Shown: positions 34,625-41,927 of the stretch, piece after piece
How positions within the stretch are numbered: the first letter of the stretch is position 1
Layout of the letters: every line of letters begins with the position of its first letter
Assembly (NCBI GenBank): GCA_003709165.1
Contig: RDRZ01000008.1
Coordinates: forward strand, 1-64,000
Direction: 5' to 3'
Origin: Flavobacteriaceae bacterium PRS1
GTDB taxonomy: Bacteria; Bacteroidota; Bacteroidia; Flavobacteriales; Flavobacteriaceae
Length of the DNA: 64,000 nt
Translations under genes and position numbers: made by a program
Notes under the pieces: generated by a model
The model's input: only the letters and a program-made list of their open reading frames with translations
Database searches by the model: none
What the model was told of the DNA's origin: nothing

Positions 34625-35926
34625 ATGAAAAAATTTATATATATATCAGCAATTTTAGTATTGTGTTTCACAATAACTTTTGCACAGCAAACTCCAGCTC
34701 CAGTACAAACTGAAGCGTTTACCATTGTTGGTGCAACTGCTCATATTGGAGATGGAACAGTTATCGAACACAGTATTATTATTGTAAAAAACGGAAAGAT
34801 AACAGCTTGTGTTAATGGTTTAACTTCCAAGATAACATATAAAGGAACCATTATTGAAGCCAAAGGCAAACACGTATATCCTGGATTTATTGCACCAAAC
34901 TCAACACTTGGATTACATGAAATAGGTGCAGTAAGAGCAACTAATGACACCAGAGAAATCGGTACTATGAATCCGCATATTAGAAGTCTTATCGCTTATA
35001 ATGCTGAATCTAAAGTTGTGGAATCTATGCGTCCAAATGGTGTGTTGATTGGTCAAATTACACCACGAGGCGGCATCATTTCAGGAACTTCATCTATAGT
35101 TCAATTTGATGCATGGAATTGGGAAGATGCTGTACTAAAAGTAGATGATGGCATACATTTGAATTGGCCAAATAGTTTTACAAGAGGACGTTGGTGGTTG
35201 GGTGAGCCAAGAGGTTTAAAACCAAATAAAAACTACGCAAAACAAGTTGAAAGTTTAGTTGTATTTGTTACAGAAAGCAGAGCCTATTTAAAAGGAAGTA
35301 GAACCACAAAAAACCTTCCTTACGAAGCCATGCAAGGTATATTTAATGGCACTCAAAAATTGTTTGTGCATGTTAATGATGAAAAAGGAATTACAGATGC
35401 TATAGATTTTGCCAAAGCACATGGTATTGCAAATGTGGTTATTGTAGGTGGCTATCAAGCTAATAAAGTTGCAGCGCTTTTAAAATCTAATAATATTCCT
35501 GTGTTAGTCAGGAGAGTTCATACGACACCAAATAGCGATGATGACGATTACGATTTTCCATATAAACTGGCAAAACTTTTAACAGATCAAGGAGTACTTG
35601 TTGGTTTAGAAAACAGTGGACAAATGGAACGTGCAAACGCACGTAATTTACCATTTCAGGCTGGACAAGTTGTAGGACAAGGTATGCACAAAGAGGAAGC
35701 CTTAAAACTTATTACCTCTAATACTGCAAAAATTTTGGGTATTGATGCCGATTATGGAACACTTGAAGCCGGTAAAAGTGCCACATTATTTATTAGCGAA
35801 GGTGATGCTCTCGATATGCGTACCAACATTTTAACACACGCTTTTATTGATGGTAGAGAAATTAGTTTAGAAACTCACCAAACAAAACTCTGGAAACGAT
35901 ATAGTAATAAATATAAAGGAGAATAA
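34625..35926 (+). CDS. Exported amidohydrolase-like protein
   Basis: I use the ATG at 34625, giving a signal peptide (KKFIYISAILVLCFTITFAQ). The 433-residue product begins with a typical composite-sheet segment (FTIVGATAHIGDGTVIEHSI), then GKHVYPGFIAPNSTLGLHEIG where an active enzyme would have HxH, and ends with MHKEEALKLITSNTAKILGIDADYGTLEAGKSATLFI. It resembles the first, metal-poor half of the upstream 989-residue protein. It probably works with that protein as a partner, possibly without catalysis of its own; this is inferred. It ends just before a terminator. Confidence 0.87.
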   Translation: MKKFIYISAILVLCFTITFAQQTPAPVQTEAFTIVGATAHIGDGTVIEHSIIIVKNGKITACVNGLTSKITYKGTIIEAKGKHVYPGFIAPNSTLGLHEIGAVRATNDTREIGTMNPHIRSLIAYNAESKVVESMRPNGVLIGQITPRGGIISGTSSIVQFDAWNWEDAVLKVDDGIHLNWPNSFTRGRWWLGEPRGLKPNKNYAKQVESLVVFVTESRAYLKGSRTTKNLPYEAMQGIFNGTQKLFVHVNDEKGITDAIDFAKAHGIANVVIVGGYQANKVAALLKSNNIPVLVRRVHTTPNSDDDDYDFPYKLAKLLTDQGVLVGLENSGQMERANARNLPFQAGQVVGQGMHKEEALKLITSNTAKILGIDADYGTLEAGKSATLFISEGDALDMRTNILTHAFIDGREISLETHQTKLWKRYSNKYKGE

Positions 35927-35942
35927 AATTTTATTTAAATTG

Positions 35943-35970
35943 AAAAGCGAACTAATAACTCGCTTTTTTT
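35943..35970 (+). terminator. Terminator after the amidohydrolase pair
   Basis: AAAAGCGA (35943-35950) pairs with TCGCTTTT (35960-35967) and the T-run extends to 35970. It ends the two-gene amidohydrolase transcript. Confidence 0.75.
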
Positions 35971-36076
35971 ATTCTATAACTTTAGCATTCTCAGGCTTTT
36001 TAAACAATCTATCATCTGGTTTAGTTTGTAAAATAGTAACATTAACAAACTCCAAATCATTACGCTTTGTAGTTGG

Positions 36077-36757
36077 TTAGTTGTTCTCATAATTATACCA
36101 AGTCAATGTTTTTGGTAGTTCTAAACCATCAATTGTTTGCCAATCACTATATTTTATAAAATGAAATTCTTTACCTTTTTCTTTAGAAAAATAAGTAACT
36201 GTATAACCAAGCCATTCCATGTTATAAGTTTCAGGGTTATAATACAAAATGTATTCATCGTCTGGTGATTCTCCTACTCCGCTTTCATAAGAAATAAGTA
36301 TTCCAGGATAATCATTTCCTTCAAAAGTTAAAGGTTCTACATCCTTATAAGAAATACCGTCATCTCCTAAAACAAAAGGCATTGCATAAAAATAAAACAT
36401 AAGGTTGTAGTAAAACTTGGCGTTACCTTTATATGATGTTGTATCTTTTTTATGCAGCCAAACATCTTTCCCATCAAAACCAATGATATGATTAGGCATA
36501 TCAATTAAAGATTCTCTGGGTTTTAAATTAGTAGTCGTTATTTCATTCCCGTCAGGACTTGGCATTGTAAATACAAGCGATTGCATTGCATTCCAATGGT
36601 CTATTCCGCCATGTGCTTTAAATATTTTTGAAATATTTTAAGGACAAATGGTTGTGGTTACATCTAATGTTTCATTTTTGTAATCGTTTGTTTTTGTCTC
36701 TTGTTTACAAGAAAACATCAAAGCTACTGTCAGTAATAAAACTGCCGTTTTTTTCAT
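36077..36757 (-). pseudogene. DUF6503-type lipoprotein gene with an in-frame stop
   Basis: The minus-strand ATG at 36757 opens a lipoprotein signal peptide (KKTAVLLLTVALMFSC, Cys17). After codon 39 a TAA at 36638-36640 interrupts the frame. Reading continues in the same frame with NISKIFKAHGGIDHWNAMQS, LVFTMPSPDGNEITTTNL, FDGKDVWLHKKDTTSYKGN, and ends at 36077, with no other stop. The pieces together match the plan of DUF6503 proteins (HGGIDxWNAMQSL is characteristic). One substitution explains the damage, so it is a recent nonsense mutation or a sequencing error. The downstream part could be translated from an internal start but without a signal peptide. Confidence 0.8.
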
Positions 36758-36831
36758 ATTAGTTGTTAGTTTAGTATTTTGACCTTTAAGCTACAAAAAA
36801 ATTACAATAATTAATCTATTTTTGTCTTGAA

Positions 36832-37653
36832 ATGACTAAACAAATTACCAGCATACAAAACCCTTTTTTTCAACAACTTGTTCTTTTAAAATATAAATCC
36901 AAAGCACGAAAAACCTCTGGTTTATTTCTAATTGAAGGTGAGCGTGAAATTATATTGGCATTAAAAGGAGATTATAGATTAGAGACTATTTTATATTATC
37001 CTAAATTATTTTCAGAAGAACAACTCAAAAACTTAACAACCCAACAACTCAACAACTCAACAACTCAACAACTCAACATCATAGAAGTTTCAAAAGAAGT
37101 CTATCAAAAGCTAGCCTATAGGGAAACTACCGAAGGTGTTATTGCTGTTGCAAAAGCTAAAAATCTATCACTCGAAAATATTGTATTCAAAACCGAAAAT
37201 CCATTAATTCTAATTGCCGAAGCGCCAGAGAAACCCGGAAATATTGGCGCACTTTTACGTACTGCTGATGCTGCAAATGTGGATGCTGTTATTATTGCTA
37301 ACCCAAAACCCGATTTGTACAATCCTAACATTATTCGGTCAAGCGTTGGTTGTGTGTTTACCAATCAAATAGCTGTTGGAACAACTTCAGAGATTATTCA
37401 ATTTTTAAAAGAAAACAATATCAACATTTTTTGCGCAGCATTACAAGCTTCAGTAGAATATCATACACAAGATTACACAAAACCAACAGCTATTGTTGTT
37501 GGTACAGAAGCAACTGGATTAACAAATGAATGGTTAGAAAATGCTACTCAAAATATAATTATACCAATGCAAGGAGAAATAGACTCTATGAATGTTTCGG
37601 TTACGGCAGGAATTCTTATTTTTGAAGCAAAAAAACAAAGAAATTTCTTGTAA
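36832..37653 (+). CDS. TrmH/SpoU-family RNA 2'-O-methyltransferase
   Basis: A 273-residue SPOUT methyltransferase that should methylate a ribose in rRNA or tRNA. The N-terminal substrate-binding domain starts with TSIQNPFFQQLVLLKYKSKARK. The catalytic domain has APEKPGNIGALLRTADAANVD (motif 1), VVGTEATGLTNEWL (motif 2) and IIPMQGEIDSMNVSVTAGIL (motif 3, AdoMet knot). Residues about 70-81 (TTQQLNNSTTQQ) are encoded by an 8-bp tandem repeat that looks inserted between the two domains. The exact RNA target is unknown. Confidence 0.92.
   Translation: MTKQITSIQNPFFQQLVLLKYKSKARKTSGLFLIEGEREIILALKGDYRLETILYYPKLFSEEQLKNLTTQQLNNSTTQQLNIIEVSKEVYQKLAYRETTEGVIAVAKAKNLSLENIVFKTENPLILIAEAPEKPGNIGALLRTADAANVDAVIIANPKPDLYNPNIIRSSVGCVFTNQIAVGTTSEIIQFLKENNINIFCAALQASVEYHTQDYTKPTAIVVGTEATGLTNEWLENATQNIIIPMQGEIDSMNVSVTAGILIFEAKKQRNFL
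37043..37074 (+). repeat. 8-bp tandem repeat inside the methyltransferase gene
   Basis: Four perfect copies of AACAACTC at 37043, 37051, 37059 and 37067, flanked by imperfect copies. The unit is not a multiple of three, so gain or loss of one unit would shift the reading frame of the methyltransferase gene. Confidence 0.85.
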
Positions 37654-38071
37654 AAATTTCTTTGAAAAAAGTCAATTCTTAAATATCAAATCCTAAAGTG
37701 AATTCTTTGAATATGGAGTTTAGATTTTAAGTGAGAAATACATTTTCAAATTTGTATTGTCCGATAAAAGATATAAGATCGCTTTGCTGATAGACAAAAG
37801 ACAAAATACTTGTTTTAGATATCTATCAATCAGATGAATACAACTCGTAAAAGCATAAAATTGAAAAGATTCCTTCCCGACAGCTATCAGGATTCGCATA
37901 AATGACAATAATGAAAAACAAGGTATTAATTTTCAGAAACCACTTAACTATAACAAAAAACAATGTTTTACGACTTATTTAATTTTTTACTCGGACATCA
38001 ATATTTTTAAATAAAAACTATTAACTAATAACTTTTAACTAAATAACTTTTAGTATTTGAAATTTTAAAAC
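37654..38071. other. Non-coding gap with dispersed palindromic repeat
   Basis: No gene is visible in this 418-base gap. It contains AT-rich simple sequence (AAGATATAAGATCGCTTTGCT and GATAGACAAAAGACAAAATA near 37760-37800), the repeat at 37866-37908 and the leader of the M48 protease gene. Confidence 0.55.
37866..37908. repeat. Dispersed repeat with TCCCGAYAGCTATCRGGAT core, copy 1
   Basis: AAGATTCCTTCCCGACAGCT followed by ATCAGGATTCGCATAAATGACAA matches the element at 59744-59786, and its core CCGATAGCTATCAGGATT also occurs at 18490. The core is a near-palindrome. This family of intergenic repeats is widespread in Flavobacteriaceae. Confidence 0.75.
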
Positions 38072-39304
38072 ATGACAGCTACTACTCTATTATACATCAT
38101 TATTGCCATTTTAATTATCAACTTTATTATTGATAAAATTCTTGATGCATTAAATGCAAAACATTATAATGACGCTTTACCTCCCGAATTACAAGATGTT
38201 TATGATGAAAACGAATACAAGAAATCGCAATCCTACAAACAAACAAACTACAAGTTTGGTGTGTTAACTTCAACGTTTTCCCTTGTACTTACATTGGCAT
38301 TTTTTTACTTTGACGGTTTTGAATTTATAGATAATATAGCGAGAAATTACAGCGATAACAACATTGTAATTGCCTTAATTTTCTTTGGAATTATAATGAT
38401 TGGAAGTGATATTATAACAACGCCTTTCGCTTATTATAAAACCTTTGTGATTGAAGAAAAATTCAATTTTAATAAAAGCACAAAGAAAACTTTTGTTTTA
38501 GATAAAATAAAAGGATTGCTAATAATGGCTATTCTTGGTGGTAGCATTCTGGCACTAATTGTTTGGTTTTATGAGTTTACCGAAAATCAATTTTGGCTTT
38601 ATGCTTGGGCAACTGTAACAGTTTTTACGCTTTTTATGAATATGTTTTATTCACGATTAATTGTGCCATTATTCAACAAGCAAACACCTTTAGAAGATGG
38701 TAGTTTAAGAGATAAAATTTCGGCTTATGCAAAAACTGTTGGGTTCAAACTCAATAAAATATTTGTGATTGATGGTTCTAAACGCAGTACCAAAGCTAAT
38801 GCCTATTTTTCTGGATTTGGAAGCGAAAAACGTGTGACACTTTATGACACCTTGATAAACGATTTAGAAGAAGACGAAATTGTAGCTGTGTTAGCACACG
38901 AAGTTGGTCATTATAAAAAGAAGCATATTATTTTTAACCTTTTTGCTTCAATTTTACTTACAGGATTAACATTATACATCTTATCGCTATTAATTTCAAA
39001 CCCATTACTTTCTAATGCATTAGGAGTGGAAATACCAAGTTTTCATATTGGTTTAATTGCTTTCGGAATGCTGTATAGCCCGATAAGTGAAATTACTGGG
39101 CTTATTATGAATCATTTTTCTCGCAAGTTTGAATATCAAGCCGATGATTATGCAAAAAAAACCTATAAAGCTGAACCTTTAATTACCTCACTAAAAAAAC
39201 TCTCTAAAAATAGTTTAAGCAATTTAACGCCACATAAAGCCTATGTGTTTATGCATTATTCGCATCCAACCTTGTTAGAACGCGTTAGGAATTTGAAGTT
39301 GTAA
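38072..39304 (+). CDS. M48 family membrane metalloprotease (Ste24/CAAX-type)
   Basis: A 410-residue integral membrane protease with a long N-terminal hydrophobic half and the zinc motif HEVGH at residues 276-280 (VLAHEVGHYKKKH), followed by the third-ligand region SRKFEYQADDYAKK. Further signatures are FVIDGSKRSTKANAYFSGFG just before the active site and HYSHPTLLERVRNL at the end. These are the hallmarks of Ste24p-type proteases. In bacteria the substrates are probably damaged membrane proteins rather than prenylated proteins. Confidence 0.94.
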   Translation: MTATTLLYIIIAILIINFIIDKILDALNAKHYNDALPPELQDVYDENEYKKSQSYKQTNYKFGVLTSTFSLVLTLAFFYFDGFEFIDNIARNYSDNNIVIALIFFGIIMIGSDIITTPFAYYKTFVIEEKFNFNKSTKKTFVLDKIKGLLIMAILGGSILALIVWFYEFTENQFWLYAWATVTVFTLFMNMFYSRLIVPLFNKQTPLEDGSLRDKISAYAKTVGFKLNKIFVIDGSKRSTKANAYFSGFGSEKRVTLYDTLINDLEEDEIVAVLAHEVGHYKKKHIIFNLFASILLTGLTLYILSLLISNPLLSNALGVEIPSFHIGLIAFGMLYSPISEITGLIMNHFSRKFEYQADDYAKKTYKAEPLITSLKKLSKNSLSNLTPHKAYVFMHYSHPTLLERVRNLKL

Positions 39305-39488
39305 AGTATTTTAGAAACTTGACTTTATGATAAAAATAGCTAACTAGGTTTAACGACTATTGTAATCAATTAATTCCGACCATACCATCAACAGTGTTCA
39401 CCATTAAAAAATGATGTCAGCAAAAGAGAAAAACAAATGGTATTTTTCAGATGTAAGATTATCTCACATTTAATAAATATTGAATTTT

Positions 39489-39816
39489 AAAACACTCGCG
39501 ATTATTATGACACTCATGAATATTAGATGTCAAAACCTTCAAGAACAGGATCCGGTTTCAGTAAACGAGTTTTTAAAATTTGTGTCCTAAACCGGCTTTG
39601 TAACCGATACCAATAAGCTCGGCTATTCATTTGTCCAATAAGATGAATTAAATTACAATATTGTTAAGGTGGTAAACTGGCGAAGCCCTTACGCATTGAT
39701 TCCTCAAAATATGACCTACCCGTAACCCAGATAAGTTATAATGATACGCTGACTTATTGCAAATGAGACGATGTAAGACTACCCGACTAAGACGAATATT
39801 GGCAAGAATAATCAAT
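39489..39816 (+). pseudogene. Formylglycine-generating-enzyme-like (SUMF1/FGE) lipoprotein, decayed
   Basis: Read in frame from 39489 the strand gives KTLAIIMTLMNIRCQN, a lipoprotein-like start, then DPVSVNEFLKFVS, stop, TGFVTDTNKLGYSFVQ, stop, DELNYNIVKVVNWRSPYA and PQNMTYP. A frameshift near 39720 then gives VTQISYNDTLTYCK, stop, DDVRLPD, stop, DEYWQE, stop. PVTQISYNDxLxYCKW and RLPTExEYW are the core motifs of FGE-sulfatase-domain proteins; the stop after CK stands where Trp (TGG to TGA) is expected. At least five stops and one frameshift make this a clear pseudogene. The C-terminal third is not recognisable. Confidence 0.8.
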
Positions 39817-40136
39817 AGTAATCTATAAGAATATAAAAAAACAGAAGAATGGATAAAGGGTAAATTTTATGAAAACTTGAAAAATATCGATTTGCCAACA
39901 ACGTTAAAAATTAACTATTAAAAATAGTCAAAAATTGTAAAATCAATACATTTTAAACAGCATTTTAACACTTTCAGAGCACAAGATAAAAAGGGAGTTA
40001 TGTGGCTCAACACTCTATAAAACTAGCCTTGTGGTTATATGAATTAAGCATCTTCTTAATTTTTCAATTTAAAAAAAAGAATAATTGGTTTTTTTATAGT
40101 ATCTTTCTGAAATTATTAACTAACTAATTTTTAAAA
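39817..40136. other. Non-coding decay zone before the membrane-protein gene
   Basis: This stretch follows the FGE-like pseudogene and probably includes its eroded 3' part, but I cannot recognise protein similarity in it. The end carries a TATCTTTC -7-like box (40100-40107) 30 bases before the next start codon. Confidence 0.45.
40100..40107 (+). promoter_or_regulatory. Candidate -7 box (TATCTTTC) of the unknown membrane-protein gene
   Basis: TATCTTTC is one base off the TAnnTTTG consensus and is 29 bases upstream of the start at 40137, in the position expected for this phylum. A TTG at 40085-40087 is closer than the usual -33 spacing. Confidence 0.4.
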
Positions 40137-40913
40137 ATGGAAAAAATTTTAAACAAATTACTTGATTTGCCTCAAGTTGTCAATTCGAAATTACCTGGAA
40201 ACACTTTTAATTCTTGGGTTCAAGATTCAGAAGGTAACATCCCGAGTTGGGTGGGTAAATTTTACACAGTATCTGCCCTTGTTGTATTGTTAACATCATT
40301 AATAGTGATTCTTTCACCAATTTGGGAAGGTGGAATGGGAGAAGAAATGGATATTTTAGCAAAAATTCTTTACATGCTTATTTGGGTTTATGCTGCATTC
40401 CCTATCTCTCAAGTTATTAGATCGGCTGGAGATAGCTTAGCTGCATCAAAAAGTGGAATGATTGATTTTATTTTTAAAGATTTAGCGCTTGCTAATATTA
40501 AAGTAATAGGTCATGTTGCTGCTATTGTAGCCTTGTTTGGAGCATTTGCAATGACACTATCATGGGCTACATCTTTAAATGTTTCAGGAGATTTTGCTAC
40601 TGGATGGGTAGAAAATATAAATTATGTTTATGCTTTGCCTATGGCAGCAACTGCAGAATTAGCTAATCTTTTAAATCTTGAATTTATAGGAGATATTTTA
40701 GCTAAAGATTGGTCAAGTTTGGACCTTACTAAGGCTTCCGGAAGTTCTTGGAGTTGGAATGGCTTAATTTCTGTTGCCTGGGAGTATGTTGGCGTGGCTG
40801 TAGTTTTGGCTAAACTTTATGTTGTTTTAGCTATATATAAGTTTTTCTACAGTATTATTAGTAGTTTGGTAAACTGGTTAAAAAGCCCTTATTTACCTTT
40901 TAAATCAAAATAG
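40137..40913 (+). CDS. Membrane protein of unknown family, about four helices
   Basis: A 258-residue protein I do not recognise. Hydrophobic segments lie at about 43-63 (TVSALVVLLTSLIVILSPIW), 78-97 (ILAKILYMLIWVYAAFPISQ), 121-145 (VIGHVAAIVALFGAFAMTLSW) and 213-237 (VAWEYVGVAVVLAKLYVVLA), with an extra loop rich in small residues between the last two (LPMAATAELANLLNLEFIGDIL). It ends YKFFYSIISSLVNWLKSP. The segments from about 117 onward are repeated in the truncated gene at 41170-41628. It was convergent with the proteorhodopsin gene and shares its terminator. Coding use and terminator make it a real gene. Confidence 0.75.
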   Translation: MEKILNKLLDLPQVVNSKLPGNTFNSWVQDSEGNIPSWVGKFYTVSALVVLLTSLIVILSPIWEGGMGEEMDILAKILYMLIWVYAAFPISQVIRSAGDSLAASKSGMIDFIFKDLALANIKVIGHVAAIVALFGAFAMTLSWATSLNVSGDFATGWVENINYVYALPMAATAELANLLNLEFIGDILAKDWSSLDLTKASGSSWSWNGLISVAWEYVGVAVVLAKLYVVLAIYKFFYSIISSLVNWLKSPYLPFKSK

Positions 40914-40968
40914 AAACTTGAATTCTATATTCAGTTATATTTAGATTGACTGTCTGAGTTAAATATAA

Positions 40969-41008
40969 AATCCCAAGAAGTATCGAGACTTCTTGGGATT
41001 TTTTTTTA
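40969..41008. terminator. Bidirectional terminator between membrane-protein gene and rhodopsin remnant
   Basis: AATCCCAAGAAGT (40969-40981) and ACTTCTTGGGATT (40988-41000) form a perfect 13-bp stem with the loop ATCGAG and a run of T to 41007. Flanking A and T runs allow use in both directions. Confidence 0.9.
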
Positions 41009-41023
41009 ACTAACCGAAATATA

Positions 41024-41215
41024 TTAGTCTTTGCTTACAGCTAACGTGTAAACAACTAGACCAAATCCAATTTTGTTAATAGCATCTCCAATGTTATAAA
41101 TAACTTCCATAGAAGGAAGGATATTTTCAATACCGTTGTACCATCCATCAGTACCAGCCATATATCCTAGTGGATAAATTGCCCAACCAACAAGAAGGAA
41201 CCAACATATTTGGAG
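41024..41215 (-). pseudogene. Proteorhodopsin, C-terminal fragment (helices F end and G)
   Basis: The minus strand encodes ICWFLLVGWAIYPLGYMAGT, then DGWYNGIENILPSMEVIYNI, then GDAINKIGFGLVVYTLAVSKD and a stop. LVGWAIYPxGY is helix F of proteorhodopsins, and DAINKIGFG is helix G with the retinal-binding Schiff-base lysine and an Asp four residues before it. Only about 62 of the usual 240-250 residues remain. There is no ATG, and an in-frame stop lies at 41228-41230, just past the break. The 5' part has been replaced by the truncated membrane-protein gene on the other strand. It cannot make a functional pump. Confidence 0.85.
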
Positions 41216-41628
41216 AGGTTTTTGCAATTACAGGCTTATTTGTGGCTTTTGTGTCAACTTTATCTTTTCTATTTGATACTTCTTTACTAAATTCATCCGG
41301 AGGTGACGGAATGTTAGATAGTATTAGCCCACTATATGCTTTACCAGGAGCTGCTATTGCTGAGTTAACATCAATGGTGCACCTTAATTATATCTCAGAT
41401 CAATTGAGCGCTTTCGCAACATATAAATTAGATACCGCTCAAAATCTAGGAAACGGATGGAATTTAGGAAACTTAGGAATGGTTGCAAATTCATATATCA
41501 ATGTAATTATTGGACTTGCAGTATTATACGTTAATTTAGCAATCTATAGGTTCTTATACAACATCATTGCAGCCTTGGTTAATTTTATCCCAAGACTTGC
41601 TATTCCGTTATCAATTTCAAATAAATAA
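41200..41628 (+). pseudogene. Truncated paralogue of the 40137-40913 membrane protein
   Basis: From about 41200 the plus strand reads IFGEVFAITGLFVAFVSTLS, which aligns with IGHVAAIVALFGAFAMTLSW of the upstream protein. It continues with YALPGAAIAELTSMVHLNYI against YALPMAATAELANLLNLEFI and ends YRFLYNIIAALVNF against YKFFYSIISSLVNW. It lacks about 116 N-terminal residues. An in-frame ATG at 41170 exists, but its first codons (MDKLPNQQEGT) are antisense to the rhodopsin fragment. The 3' end and terminator are intact. Expression is doubtful because the original promoter is gone. Confidence 0.75.
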
Positions 41629-41650
41629 TACTTTTCTTTCAGAATTGTAT

Positions 41651-41685
41651 AAAGCCCCTGCAACTTAGTTGCAGGGGCTTTTTTA
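41651..41685 (+). terminator. Strong terminator after the truncated paralogue
   Basis: AAAGCCCCTGCAAC (41651-41664) pairs perfectly with GTTGCAGGGGCTTT (41668-41681), with a T-run to 41685. It is the original terminator of the truncated gene. Confidence 0.9.
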
Positions 41686-41892
41686 AACTAATGTCCATAT
41701 AAATTTCTTTAAAAATAACTGGTAAAAAAAGCAGCAGCAAAAAAACAACCCAAATTGTATATTAACAGAGATAATAGTAATACATAACCCTTAACGAATG
41801 GATAAAATTATTTATTAATTTAGTTACTAAACCAACGAAAACAAAGCTACAAAAAGATCTTTATATAATTTTTAAAATCCCAAACAAAACTA

Positions 41893-41923
41893 TTGCCTAT
41901 TAAAATTCTTATTGTTACTTTAG
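41893..41923 (+). promoter_or_regulatory. Candidate promoter of the relA/spoT gene
   Basis: TTG at 41893-41895 and TACTTTAG at 41916-41923 are spaced 20 bases apart, which fits the Bacteroidota TTTG-N(17-23)-TAnnTTTG promoter with one mismatch in the -7 box. The start codon follows 5 bases later, so the leader would be very short. Confidence 0.4.
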
Positions 41924-41927
41924 TTTT

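Noticed and set aside
41024-41227. Treating the 67-residue rhodopsin frame as an independent small gene
   Set aside because: It starts with TTG directly after an in-frame stop codon, has no ribosome-binding context, and contains only the last one and a half helices of a seven-helix protein.
41170-41628. Calling 41170-41628 an intact 152-residue membrane protein
   Set aside because: Its first ten codons are antisense to the rhodopsin fragment and it lacks the N-terminal 116 residues of its paralogue.
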